Assembly (NCBI GenBank): GCA_034667465.1
Contig: JAXDJV010000030.1
Location: 204,173 to 268,172 of the forward strand
Source: JAOBAU01 sp034667465
GTDB lineage: Bacteria > Acidobacteriota > Thermoanaerobaculia > Gp7-AA8
Reading direction: 5' to 3'
DNA length: 64,000 bases
A program made the position numbers and the translations under genes. Shown one piece after another: positions 24,597-33,116 of this stretch. The stretch's first letter is position 1; every line of letters starts with the position of its first letter. The notes under the pieces are model-generated. The model was not told the origin of the DNA, did no database searches, and was given only the letters and a program-made list of their open reading frames with translations.

Positions 24597-25292
24597 ATGA
24601 TCGACAAAGTGGTCCGCTCCGCCGATGAGGCAGTCAAAGACATTTCCGACGGCTCGACGCTGGTCGTCGGCGGCTTCGGCCTCTGCGGCATTCCCGAAAA
24701 CCTGATCAATTCACTCGTCAAAACCGGAGTGAAAGGACTGACCTGCGTCTCGAACAACGCGGGCGTCGACGACTGGGGTCTCGGACTGCTGCTGCAAACG
24801 AAGCAGATCCGAAAGATGCTCTCGTCGTACGTCGGCGAAAACGCGGAGTTCGAGCGGCAGTTTCTTTCGGGCGAGCTCGAAGTGGAGTTCTGTCCGCAGG
24901 GAACGCTTTCGGAGCGGATGCGCGCCGGCGGCGCCGGGATTCCGGCTTTTTTCACGCCGGCCGGTTTCGGAACGGTGGTCGCCGAGGGGAAAGAGACGCG
25001 CGAGTTCGACGGGAAGAACTACGTGATGGAGCGCGGGATCGTCGGCGACTTCTCACTCGTCGCCGCGTGGAAAGGCGATCGCTTCGGCAATCTCGTTTAT
25101 CGAAAGAGCGCGCGCAATTTCAATCCGATGGCGGCGACCGCGGGACGCATTTGCATCGCCGAGGTCGAAGAGCTGGTGGAACCGGGCGAGCTCAATCCCG
25201 ATCACGTGCACACGCCGGGGATCTTCGTGCACCGGCTCGTCGTCGCGCCGCGCGTCAAGCGGATCGAGCAGCGGACGGTTCGGAAGAGCTGA
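24597..25292 (+). CDS. scoA: 3-oxoacid (succinyl-CoA:acetoacetate-type) CoA-transferase, subunit A
   Basis: 231-residue alpha subunit of a family I CoA-transferase, which moves CoA between succinyl-CoA and acetoacetate in ketone-body and short-chain acid metabolism. Family features are STLVVGGFGLCGIPENLI (GxGGF region), SNNAGVDDWGLG and AEGKETREFDGKNYVMERG. Length is normal. The matching beta subunit starts about 1.2 kb downstream on the same strand, but a gene on the opposite strand lies in between, and its 3' end overlaps this gene by 38 bp. In most bacteria the two subunits are adjacent and co-translated. Confidence 0.93.
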   Translation: MIDKVVRSADEAVKDISDGSTLVVGGFGLCGIPENLINSLVKTGVKGLTCVSNNAGVDDWGLGLLLQTKQIRKMLSSYVGENAEFERQFLSGELEVEFCPQGTLSERMRAGGAGIPAFFTPAGFGTVVAEGKETREFDGKNYVMERGIVGDFSLVAAWKGDRFGNLVYRKSARNFNPMAATAGRICIAEVEELVEPGELNPDHVHTPGIFVHRLVVAPRVKRIEQRTVRKS

Positions 25293-26394
25293 GCGCGCGC
25301 ACGGCGATCACGATCGCTGCGCCGATCAGCATCCAGACTCCGAGTCCCGTCAGCACGATCGCCGGCTTGAGCGGTGATGGCCGGATCGAATCCGCGTACC
25401 ACCAGGGAAATCCGCGCGACCAGACCGTGTAGACGAAACAGACGTACGCGGAGAACGCTGCCGACAAACCGATCGCCCATCGACGCGGAAGCGCAAACGG
25501 CAACAGCGACAGCGGCCAGATGAGGTACTGGATGCCGAAACCGGGCGCGAGAAAGAGCACGCCGAGATACACGAGCGGGATCGCGGCGAGGAGCAGCGCT
25601 TCGCGCTTCGCCTGTCGCGTGAACCACGCGAACAGCAGCGCGAGCGCCACGAGCAGCACGTATTTGCCGTCGTTCGCATACCAGACGGCTGCGCGGAAAA
25701 GCGATTCCGGTGCGGCGTATTCGCGAATGCGCAACAGCAGCGCCGTGATGCCCCACTTTCCCGAGTAACCGGCGTAGCCGAAGATGTTCGACCAGACCGC
25801 CGGACCGCCTGCAATGCGCGGCGGGATGAAGATCGCGGCGACGGTGACGGCGTATCCGATCGCAAAACGCGCGCGCCGCGGCAGCGCCATGAAAAAGAAC
25901 GGCACTGCGAAGAGCGGCACGATCTTGATGCCGGTCGCGAGTCCGAGGACGACGCCGGCGGCTCCGCTTCGTCCGCGCAGCGCGCAGAGCGCCGCGCACG
26001 TGATGAGCGCGACCATCGTCGCATCGGTGTTGCAGTGAAATGCGGAGATGGCGATGGCGGCCGGCGAGAGAAAAAAGAGGAGCGCGAGGAGACGGCCGTC
26101 AAGGTTCCGCAACCGTCCGATTGCGACGAGCGCGAACGCGGTCACGACGTCGGCTGCCGACTGCACGAGCCGAAAGCAGTCCGTGTATTCTGTGCGCGCC
26201 GCTCGCGCGACGGCCGCAATCAGCCGGAACAGCAGCAGCGCCAGCGGCGGATGATTGAGATCTTTGTGATGTGCGTACGCGTGCGCGATGCCGTAACGGT
26301 CCGCGAGGTCGGCCCACATGATGTTGAAGATGACGTCGTTGGTGCCGATCGACGTCGCCGTCAACACGATGCGCACGACGATTCCGGCGACCAT
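25255..26394 (-). CDS. Polytopic GT-C-type membrane glycosyltransferase (GT87/DUF2029-like)
   Basis: 379-residue inner-membrane protein with about ten hydrophobic helices. The N-terminal loop NDVIFNIMWADLADRYGIAHAY...NHPPLALLL resembles the acidic first loop of lipid-sugar-dependent GT-C enzymes, and FHCNTDATMVALITC resembles the GT87 family. It would transfer a sugar from a polyprenyl-phosphate donor on the periplasmic side. It lies antisense between the two CoA-transferase subunits, overlapping the A gene by 38 bp, so it is probably a later insertion. The start is the first ATG; a slightly longer N-terminus with a non-ATG start cannot be excluded. Confidence 0.75.
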   Translation of the reverse strand: MVAGIVVRIVLTATSIGTNDVIFNIMWADLADRYGIAHAYAHHKDLNHPPLALLLFRLIAAVARAARTEYTDCFRLVQSAADVVTAFALVAIGRLRNLDGRLLALLFFLSPAAIAISAFHCNTDATMVALITCAALCALRGRSGAAGVVLGLATGIKIVPLFAVPFFFMALPRRARFAIGYAVTVAAIFIPPRIAGGPAVWSNIFGYAGYSGKWGITALLLRIREYAAPESLFRAAVWYANDGKYVLLVALALLFAWFTRQAKREALLLAAIPLVYLGVLFLAPGFGIQYLIWPLSLLPFALPRRWAIGLSAAFSAYVCFVYTVWSRGFPWWYADSIRPSPLKPAIVLTGLGVWMLIGAAIVIAVRALSSSEPSAARSA

Positions 26395-26489
26395 CAGCGC
26401 CGCGAACGTCCGTACCGCGAGCTCTTTTCTGCCGTGTTCCAGTCACGGCATTCTTGCACACGCAATTCGATGAACCGGGAGTGATGTAA

Positions 26490-27146
26490 ATGCCTTTGAA
26501 TCGCGAACAGATCGTCCGCCGCGCCGCGCAGGAGTTGCGCGACGGAAACTACGTCAACCTCGGCATCGGGATGCCGACGCTCGTCGCCAACTGCATTCCG
26601 GCCGGCGTCGAAGTCGTGCTGCAATCGGAGAATGGAATCCTCGGGCTCGGACCGTTTCCCGCCGAGGAGGAAGTGGACGCGGATCTGATCAACGCGGGGA
26701 AACAGACGGTGACCGTACTTCCGGGCGCGTCGTTCTTTTCATCAGCCGATTCATTCGGAATGATTCGCGGCGGCAAGATCGACATCTCGATCCTCGGCGC
26801 GATGCAGGTTTCCGCCCGCGGCGATATCGCGAACTGGATGGTTCCCGGCGCGATGGTGAAGGGGATGGGCGGCGCGATGGATCTGGTCGCGTCGGCGAAA
26901 CGTCTGATCGTGACGATGGAGCACGTCACGAAAAAGCGCGAGAAGAAGATTCTCAACGAGTGCGCGCTGCCGCTGACGGGAGTGCGTTGCGTGAATCGGA
27001 TCATCACCGACTACGCGGTGATCGATGTGACGCCGGACGGACTCGAGCTGATCGAGATCGCGCCGGGAACGAGCGTTGAGGAAGTGCAGGAGCTGACGGA
27101 GCCGCGATTGATCGTGCGCGGCGACGTGCCGCAGATGGAATTCTGA
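26490..27146 (+). CDS. scoB: 3-oxoacid CoA-transferase, subunit B
   Basis: 218-residue beta subunit of the family I CoA-transferase. The catalytic glutamate that forms the CoA thioester lies in LQSENGILG. NYVNLGIGMPTLVANCIP and GAMQVSARGDIANWMVPG are family hallmarks. Together with the A subunit at 24597-25292 it should form an alpha2-beta2 enzyme. The 1.2-kb separation with an antisense gene means it probably has its own promoter or depends on read-through across the opposing gene. Its stop lies 4 bp from the stop of the convergent membrane protein gene. Confidence 0.94.
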   Translation: MPLNREQIVRRAAQELRDGNYVNLGIGMPTLVANCIPAGVEVVLQSENGILGLGPFPAEEEVDADLINAGKQTVTVLPGASFFSSADSFGMIRGGKIDISILGAMQVSARGDIANWMVPGAMVKGMGGAMDLVASAKRLIVTMEHVTKKREKKILNECALPLTGVRCVNRIITDYAVIDVTPDGLELIEIAPGTSVEEVQELTEPRLIVRGDVPQMEF

Positions 27147-27150
27147 AGCG

Positions 27151-28719
27151 TCAGCGTCCCATCGCCGCCAGCAGCCGATTGATCTCTCGGACCTCGCCTT
27201 CGGTCCGTTCGGCGCGCGCGTTGTCGCCGTTTGCGCGCGCCCACGCGATCTCGTCCTGCAGCAGTCCGCGCTGATCGACGAGCGGGCCGTAACGCCGCGA
27301 AACGTCGACGTCGATGTGCAGCCGTTGAGCGGATGTGTGTGCGCGATCGCGTGTACGTGCGGCGATGCACGCGACGCCGATCGTGATGACGACCATGTAC
27401 GCGACAGCGAACGCAGGCGCGAAACGCGACCGCGTGATCGCGAAGACGATCGCCGCGACGACGCCGATGATCGCCAGTGCGGCGAGCGACTGCAGAAGAA
27501 TCTCGCGACTCATGATCGGTGACTGCAGCGCGAATGGATGCGGAGAGAACGCTGCGGCGAGTAATCCGGCAGGGGAGACGTAGCGTGCGAGTTGCAGGCT
27601 TCCGTTCGCCGCGGCGGTCATGAGCAGCACAGACCAGAGCGACCCGATCGCCGCGAGTGAGGCAGCGACGCGTGCGCCGAAACGATCGGCGAACCAGGAG
27701 ATGCCGATCGCGAACGGAACGGCGAGATCGGTGAAGCGCCGCCCGCCGAATCCCATCCCGCCCCAGAAGTAGCGGTCGAACGCGCCGTTCGCGAGCCATT
27801 CACCGGCGAACATCAGGAGCAGCATGATCGCGAGTTGGCGTTTGTCAACATCACGCAACGCGACGAGCCAGCCGGCGATCGCGAGCGCAACGACCGGCGA
27901 CCACGTGAGTAATCCGTGGTAACTCGAGAAGAGCACCGTGCCGAATGCGAGATTGTGGAACGGCGACCACGTCGTTCCTTCGAGCGCGCCGCCGCTCGTG
28001 AGCGGACCGAGCGGCGAGCCATAGATGGCGTTCCATGCGATCGCCTGCGGCAACAGCGCGAGCGCACCACCTGCGATCGCGCGAAACCGGAAACGCGGTG
28101 GACGTCCGATGCATGCGAAGAGCAGCGCGGGCAGCAGCACGACATGCTGAATGCGCGTGGCGATGGCGAGACCGGCGGCGAGTCCGACGAGCAATCCGTC
28201 ATCGCGATCGAGCGCCAGCAGAATCAGCGCGATGCAAAGCGCGCCGGCGATGTGCGTGCCGAGCGGCAGTCGAAATGTGTACCAGAAGAACGGCGTCCCG
28301 ATCGCCACCGCCGTCAGCGCGATGGCGCGATGACGCGGAACCAGGCGCGCCGCGATCAGCATCGTCAGCGCCGCGAACGCGACGGTCGTCCAGCCGAGCG
28401 TGAGGGCGAAGAGTCCTGAAAATCCATCAGCAGGCGCGAACGGCGTCGCCGCGAGATACGCCGGCAGCGACAGAATCGCGGTGCCGATCCACCAGTGATT
28501 CGCGAGCGCACCGACCGGCGTCACTTCAGCGACAAGCGTCGCGCCATCGCGCAACAAACCGGCCGACGCCCATTCGTTGAAGAACGCGAAGTCGCGATCG
28601 AACACCGCGGAACGAAGGTACGAATAGACGGCGACCGAATCAGGACGGATGTAGCCGGGAACGAGAAAGAGAAAGCCGCCGACGATGAATGCGGCAACGA
28701 TGATGAGCGAACGGCGCAC
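27151..28719 (-). CDS. Polytopic membrane protein, GT-C-like
   Basis: 522-residue protein with about eleven hydrophobic helices and a soluble C-terminal tail of ~65 charged, coiled-coil-like residues (RYGPLVDQRGLLQDEIAWARANGDNAR...). The first loop has YIRPDSVAVYSYLRSAVFDRDFAFFNEW, with acidic residues placed as in the catalytic loop of GT-C mannosyl/arabinosyltransferases. The family is not named with certainty. It could be a sugar or phosphosugar transferase for lipid or protein glycosylation. It faces scoB tail-to-tail, with 4 bp between the stops. Confidence 0.7.
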   Translation of the reverse strand: MRRSLIIVAAFIVGGFLFLVPGYIRPDSVAVYSYLRSAVFDRDFAFFNEWASAGLLRDGATLVAEVTPVGALANHWWIGTAILSLPAYLAATPFAPADGFSGLFALTLGWTTVAFAALTMLIAARLVPRHRAIALTAVAIGTPFFWYTFRLPLGTHIAGALCIALILLALDRDDGLLVGLAAGLAIATRIQHVVLLPALLFACIGRPPRFRFRAIAGGALALLPQAIAWNAIYGSPLGPLTSGGALEGTTWSPFHNLAFGTVLFSSYHGLLTWSPVVALAIAGWLVALRDVDKRQLAIMLLLMFAGEWLANGAFDRYFWGGMGFGGRRFTDLAVPFAIGISWFADRFGARVAASLAAIGSLWSVLLMTAAANGSLQLARYVSPAGLLAAAFSPHPFALQSPIMSREILLQSLAALAIIGVVAAIVFAITRSRFAPAFAVAYMVVITIGVACIAARTRDRAHTSAQRLHIDVDVSRRYGPLVDQRGLLQDEIAWARANGDNARAERTEGEVREINRLLAAMGR

Positions 28720-28745
28720 CGCGGAAGGATGACACGGGCGGGCGT

Positions 28746-28782
28746 TTCACGCCGGTCCTGACAACGTCTCCGCGTGCGACGA
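28746..28782 (+). repeat. 37-bp direct repeat R1, left copy
   Basis: TTCACGCCGGTCCTGACA followed by ACGTCTCCGCGTGCGACGA. 35 of 37 bases match the copy at 33064-33100 in the same orientation. Both copies are intergenic and bracket the kinase/FHA module. Confidence 0.8.
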
Positions 28783-28817
28783 TGTCAAAGATGCCGAGTC
28801 GGCGGCAGCCAATACCT

Positions 28818-28847
28818 GCCCATCGAAAACCCATCGATTCCCCATGC
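28818..28847 (+). repeat. 30-bp repeat R2, left copy
   Basis: Begins GCCCATCGAAAACC and ends CCATGC. 25 of 30 bases match 32458-32487. It lies between R1 and the 3' end of the FHA regulator gene. Confidence 0.55.
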
Positions 28848-28865
28848 GCGGCATCGCGCTCGGCC

Positions 28866-29510
28866 TCATCGTGATCGCGGGCCGATCGTCATCGTCGACG
28901 AGCGGCTCGGCTGGCGATGAAAGCGCGTCTCCACGGAACCGAACACGATTGCCGCGCCGTCGAACAACGACGCGCGGTCGCGGAGGGGCTGCGCCTCGAT
29001 CGACGTGCCGTTTTTGCTGCCGAGGTCTTCGACGGTTGCCTCGCCGTCGATGATGACGATCGCGGCGTGCGCGCGCGACACGCTCGGATCATCGATGCGG
29101 ACGTCCGCCGCTTTAACCCGTCCCACGACGTTCCGGCCATTGAACAGCGGCAGGTCGTATCCGTCGTACGTCAGCCACGCGACCGCCGTTCGGGTCTGTT
29201 CGGGCGGACGCGCCTCGCCGCAGAAGGCGTAGCCGAAGCGCTGCACGGTGCGGATGTAGCGTGGCTCTCTCGCGTCATCACCGAGCGTGGCGCGAAGCTC
29301 GGCGATCAGTCCTGCGAGATTCGTGTCGCTCACGAACGTATCCGGCCAGATTCGGTCCTGAAGGTCGGCCCTGGAGATAGCGCGCGGCGCCTCCGCGACA
29401 AGAGTCGCCAAAAGGTCGAAAGCCTTTGGCGAAAGGTGCGCGGGCTCACCGCCTCGCAGCAACTGTCGCCGTCCTGCGTCGAGCGTATAGTCACCAAAAG
29501 CGACAGTCAT
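28866..29510 (-). CDS. Winged-helix DNA-binding protein with FHA domain
   Basis: 214-residue transcription factor. Residues about 1-100 form an OmpR/PhoB-type winged helix (FGDYTLDAGRRQLLRGG...LSPKAFDLLATLV...IRTVQRFGYAFCG). Residues about 115-200 form an FHA domain with the phospho-threonine-binding residues in NVVGRVKAADVRI, SVSRAHAAIVI and GSKNGTSI. There is no receiver domain, so control is expected through binding a phosphothreonine peptide. Its gene starts 47 bp from the divergent start of a Ser/Thr kinase gene. The mycobacterial PknH-EmbR pair (kinase plus winged-helix/FHA regulator) is the closest known logic, but EmbR also has a BTAD domain that is absent here. Confidence 0.9.
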   Translation of the reverse strand: MTVAFGDYTLDAGRRQLLRGGEPAHLSPKAFDLLATLVAEAPRAISRADLQDRIWPDTFVSDTNLAGLIAELRATLGDDAREPRYIRTVQRFGYAFCGEARPPEQTRTAVAWLTYDGYDLPLFNGRNVVGRVKAADVRIDDPSVSRAHAAIVIIDGEATVEDLGSKNGTSIEAQPLRDRASLFDGAAIVFGSVETRFHRQPSRSSTMTIGPRSR

Positions 29511-29557
29511 TTCGGGTCGTCCGCGGTCGATTATCGCAGCACGAGGAGTCCTCTTCG

Positions 29558-32428
29558 ATGAGCAGCCGCCGTGACGTGCTGATCCTGACCGCGCTGGCCG
29601 TCGCCGCGCTCCTCGCCTGCGCGGCCGGCTGGATCTTTCTGCTGCGGTACCCGGCCGACGGCGTGCGCATCGTATCGGACGTTAACGTTCGCCAGCCTGA
29701 CCGCCTCTTCATCTCGGTGCAGCCGGGCAGCCCCGCGTACGACGCCGCCATGCGGAGCGGCGATACGGTCTTCCGCATCGACGGGATCGACGTATTCGAA
29801 ACGGCGCGGCTCCGCGCGCACTACGCATCACCGGTCGCCGAACGCCCCATCAGCCACTACATCATCTATACGCCGGACGGACCGGCGCGCATCGCGGTGC
29901 GGCGTCAGCCGGCCGGCGACTGGGTTCCCTGGCGCGCCTCGCTGCTGGTCAACCTGCTGGCTGCGCTTCCCTACCTGTGCGTCGGCATGTACACGCACTG
30001 GAAACGGCCCGGCGATCGTCGCGCGCGCCTCCTGAATTCCGTCTGCCTGCTCTTCGTGATCATCTGCCTCGCACCGAAAGAGCTGTTCTTCGCGATCGGT
30101 GACCTGCAGGAGCCCTTTCCCGTCACTGCGTTCCTCCCGATCATCGTCGCCGTGGCTGCGCTGCTCCACTTCGCGCTGATTTTTCCGCGCGATCACGCGC
30201 TGGTGCGTCGTCTCCCGTGGCTCGTGCCCATGCTTTACGTTGTACCGATCGGCGCGTACGCCATCGAGTTGCGGAAAGGGGCGAACGCCGCCGGCCTCGT
30301 CGCGGTCGTCACCTTTCCTCTCTGTCTGGCGGCGTCGGCGATCGTCCTGGCGACGACGTACCGCCGCAGCATCGGCGAAGAGAAGCGGCAGATCCGCTGG
30401 CCGCTCTGGGGCCTGTTCATCGCTGTCGCCGCCTCGCTGCTGTCAACCATTCTCCAGTCGAACCTCTTCGCGCCGCCCGGCCATCGCGAGATCATCGTCG
30501 GCGTCAATCCCTTCTTTTTCCTCGTCGTGCCGATCACCGTCGCCATTGCGATCTTCAAGTACCGGCTGTTCGACATCGACACGATTGTCCGCCGAACGAT
30601 CACCTACACGCTGGTCATGGTCATCGTCGTCGCACTCGATTTCACCGCCATCGCGATCGCCGGCAAACTCCTGGCCGCGACCGGAGGCGGGTCGCAGAAC
30701 GCCACCATCCTTTCCACAGTTTTCGTGGCGGCCCTTTTCGCGCCGATCCGCAGAGTCGTGCAGCATCGGGTCGATCGCCACTTCGCACGCGGCCGGCTCG
30801 ACGAGGCGGAGGGACTGCGACGCATTAACGTCGCGCTTTCGGCCGCGGTCGACCTTCCCTCGCTCTACGACCACGCGGCGGCGGCGCTGCAGCAGATCTT
30901 CAACAGCCGCACGGTCGTCGTGTTCGCGTTCGATTCGGCGACCGATCGTGCGTCCGCGGCGGCGACCGTCGGCATCACCGACGAGGTTGCTGCCGCGCTG
31001 GCGATGCGTGCCGGCAGCCCGATCACGACCGGCGTCGTGAATCTCGATCGTTCGTCGCCCGGCCTCGACGATGATGATTCGGCCGCGCTCGTACGATCGA
31101 AAGCGCGGCTCGTCGTTCCGGTACGCCTTCGCGACGAGTTGCTGGCGGCGATCACCTTCGGTCCGCGCCTGTCGGACGAGCGATACGACGAGTCTGACGA
31201 ACGGCTCGCCTCCGCGATCGCGAGCCAGATCGCACTGGCCATCGATAATCATCGCCTTCGCGATCGCAGTACTGCAGAGGGCGAATGGCATGCGCTCGAT
31301 CGGCTGACGCGACTCGTCTTCGTCGCCGCGTCGCGCGTCGAAGGAACGCCGGTGGCGAACGTCGCCGACGTCGTGGCGCGCGTCAGTGAGGCGATCCGCG
31401 CCGCGGGCGCATCGCTCCCGGATGCGAACCTGGCGGGCGCGGTCCGGCGACTGATTGAAGCCGACGCCGTCGCCATCGAGCGGCAAACGCTGCGCATCCT
31501 GAAGAGCTCCTGGCGCACGGTCGCCGAGCAGAGCCGGCCGCTCGACGAACTGGCCAGCGCGCTGCGCAGGCGGATCGGCGCGTACGAAATCGCCGAGCGG
31601 ATCGGATCCGGCGGTATGGGCGAAGTCTTCCGCGGCATCAACATCCACGACCGGTCCGTCGCCGCGTTGAAGCTCCTTCCGATCGCCGACAGCGGGCGAA
31701 CGGAATCGCGCCGCCGTCTCGAGCGGGAAGGGGCGATCGTATCGACGCTCGCCCATCCGAACATCGTGCGGGTCCTGGAGCGCGGCGAACACGACGGCCG
31801 TCTCTACATCGCCATGGAGCTCATCTCCGGCGCGACGCTCTCGTCGCGGATTCATGAGTCTTCCTGGACGGCGGTCACCGCCTTCGACGTCGCGCTGCAG
31901 ATCTCCTCGGCTCTCGCCGCACTTCACGGCGCCGGCGTCGTCCATCGCGACATCAAGCCGTCGAACATCATGATCACGCCGGAAGGTCGCGCCGTTCTCC
32001 TCGATTTCGGGCTCGCTCGCGACATCGCGTCGTACACGATTACCGGCAGCAGCCAGATCGTCGGATCGCTCCCGTACATGTCGCCGGAGCAGTTGGACGG
32101 CTCGCGCGTCGATGCGCGCAGCGACGTCTGGTCGTTCTCGGTCGTGCTGTACGAGATGCTCGCGCGGCGGCGGCCCTGGCGTGCAACCGAACCGGCCAGG
32201 CTGGCGATCGAGATCGCGTCGAGGCGCGTCGACGTGTCGGCACTGCACGGACTGGCCAACGCGGCTTTGCTCGCCATCGTTCGCGAGGGGCTCGAACCAT
32301 CGCTCGACCTGCGCGTGCGAGACGGCATCGAGCTTCATCGGCGTCTCGTGCATGCACGCGCGGCACTCGCGGGCGACGTCGCGCCTCAGCCGGACGACGC
32401 CGGCGATGTTCCCACGGCAACACGATGA
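29558..32428 (+). CDS. Membrane PDZ-GAF-Ser/Thr protein kinase
   Basis: 956-residue receptor-like kinase with an unusual order. TM1 is at about 8-28. A PDZ-like segment (FISVQPGSPAYDAAMRSGDT) spans about 45-100, outside the membrane. Multiple helices follow at about 130-370, then a GAF domain at about 430-570, and the kinase at the C-terminus, about 672-935. Kinase motifs are complete: IGSGGMGEVFRG, the lysine in AALKLLP, VHRDIKPSNIM, DFGLARD and MSPEQLDG. Most bacterial Hanks kinases have the catalytic domain first. Start ATG 29558 follows GAGGAG by 9 nt; a longer upstream frame would overlap the FHA regulator gene. Likely phosphorylates the divergent FHA regulator or downstream proteins (inference). 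Confidence 0.92.
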   Translation: MSSRRDVLILTALAVAALLACAAGWIFLLRYPADGVRIVSDVNVRQPDRLFISVQPGSPAYDAAMRSGDTVFRIDGIDVFETARLRAHYASPVAERPISHYIIYTPDGPARIAVRRQPAGDWVPWRASLLVNLLAALPYLCVGMYTHWKRPGDRRARLLNSVCLLFVIICLAPKELFFAIGDLQEPFPVTAFLPIIVAVAALLHFALIFPRDHALVRRLPWLVPMLYVVPIGAYAIELRKGANAAGLVAVVTFPLCLAASAIVLATTYRRSIGEEKRQIRWPLWGLFIAVAASLLSTILQSNLFAPPGHREIIVGVNPFFFLVVPITVAIAIFKYRLFDIDTIVRRTITYTLVMVIVVALDFTAIAIAGKLLAATGGGSQNATILSTVFVAALFAPIRRVVQHRVDRHFARGRLDEAEGLRRINVALSAAVDLPSLYDHAAAALQQIFNSRTVVVFAFDSATDRASAAATVGITDEVAAALAMRAGSPITTGVVNLDRSSPGLDDDDSAALVRSKARLVVPVRLRDELLAAITFGPRLSDERYDESDERLASAIASQIALAIDNHRLRDRSTAEGEWHALDRLTRLVFVAASRVEGTPVANVADVVARVSEAIRAAGASLPDANLAGAVRRLIEADAVAIERQTLRILKSSWRTVAEQSRPLDELASALRRRIGAYEIAERIGSGGMGEVFRGINIHDRSVAALKLLPIADSGRTESRRRLEREGAIVSTLAHPNIVRVLERGEHDGRLYIAMELISGATLSSRIHESSWTAVTAFDVALQISSALAALHGAGVVHRDIKPSNIMITPEGRAVLLDFGLARDIASYTITGSSQIVGSLPYMSPEQLDGSRVDARSDVWSFSVVLYEMLARRRPWRATEPARLAIEIASRRVDVSALHGLANAALLAIVREGLEPSLDLRVRDGIELHRRLVHARAALAGDVAPQPDDAGDVPTATR

Positions 32429-32457
32429 ATCGCGGCGCAACGATCCCTGCCTGAACC

Positions 32458-32487
32458 GCCCATCGAAAACCGATGAGTTCCTCATGC
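32458..32487 (+). repeat. 30-bp repeat R2, right copy
   Basis: GCCCATCGAAAACC... CATGC, 25/30 identical to 28818-28847. It lies between the kinase stop and the PEGA-type gene. Confidence 0.55.
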
Positions 32488-32519
32488 AATCGAAGAGCGA
32501 ACGTCCGATCGTGAATCTC

Positions 32520-33002
32520 ATGAAAAAACTACTGCTTGCTCTGCTCACCGCTTTTTTCGCTTCCCGCTGCGCGCTGGTAGCACACGGGCGCTACCAAACC
32601 GTTCACGTGCAATCGACGCCGGCCGGTGCCGCGATGCGCGTCGACTGCGGCGATGCTCCGACAAACGGCGGCCTGACACCCGGCGACGTCACCGTTCGGC
32701 GCGGCGCGGAACACTGCCGGATCGTGTTGTCGGCTCCCGGCTACCGCGACCAGACCGTGACTTTCACCCGCGTTATCTCGCGCGCGGTCTGGGCGAACCT
32801 CGGTCCCGGTCTCCTCATCGGAACGCTCGCCGGTGCTGCCGCCGCGGTGCCGTTCGGCGACGAAAATTCAGGCAACAACGCCGCGATCGGCGGAATCGTC
32901 ATAGGCGCGGGTGGCGGATATTTCATCGACCGCACAACCGGCGCCGCCTGCCGCCAGGTCCCGGCCACGGTCAACGTGCAACTCGAGAAACGGGAACCAT
33001 AG
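32520..33002 (+). CDS. Small exported PEGA-like protein with glycine-rich segment
   Basis: 160-residue protein starting MKKLLLALLTAFFASRC, a signal sequence; the cysteine at 17 follows Arg, so it is not a canonical lipobox. Residues about 28-85 resemble a PEGA domain (VHVQSTPAGAAMRVDCG...VRRGAEHCRIVLSAPGYRD), a surface beta module. A glycine/alanine-rich hydrophobic stretch follows (GTLAGAAAAVPFG...GGIVIGAGGGYFID), resembling glycine-zipper membrane segments. It sits 91 bp after the kinase and may be the envelope partner or ligand-binding accessory of that sensor (inference). Confidence 0.65.
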   Translation: MKKLLLALLTAFFASRCALVAHGRYQTVHVQSTPAGAAMRVDCGDAPTNGGLTPGDVTVRRGAEHCRIVLSAPGYRDQTVTFTRVISRAVWANLGPGLLIGTLAGAAAAVPFGDENSGNNAAIGGIVIGAGGGYFIDRTTGAACRQVPATVNVQLEKREP

Positions 33003-33063
33003 AATCACGCCGGCCCTGTTCGAGCCGCCTCGCGACGTCGACGCGTCGCGGCACGAACCGTCC

Positions 33064-33100
33064 TTCACGCCGGTCTTGACAGCGTCTCCGCGTGCGACGA
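33064..33100 (+). repeat. 37-bp direct repeat R1, right copy
   Basis: 35/37 identical to 28746-28782. This copy contains TTGACA (33076-33081) and ends 16 bp before the GTG start of the ABC substrate-binding gene, so part of it may serve as a promoter. A 7-bp hairpin (CGCGACG/CGTCGCG) lies just upstream near 33031-33050. Confidence 0.8.
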
Positions 33101-33116
33101 GCATACCGGCGTTCCC

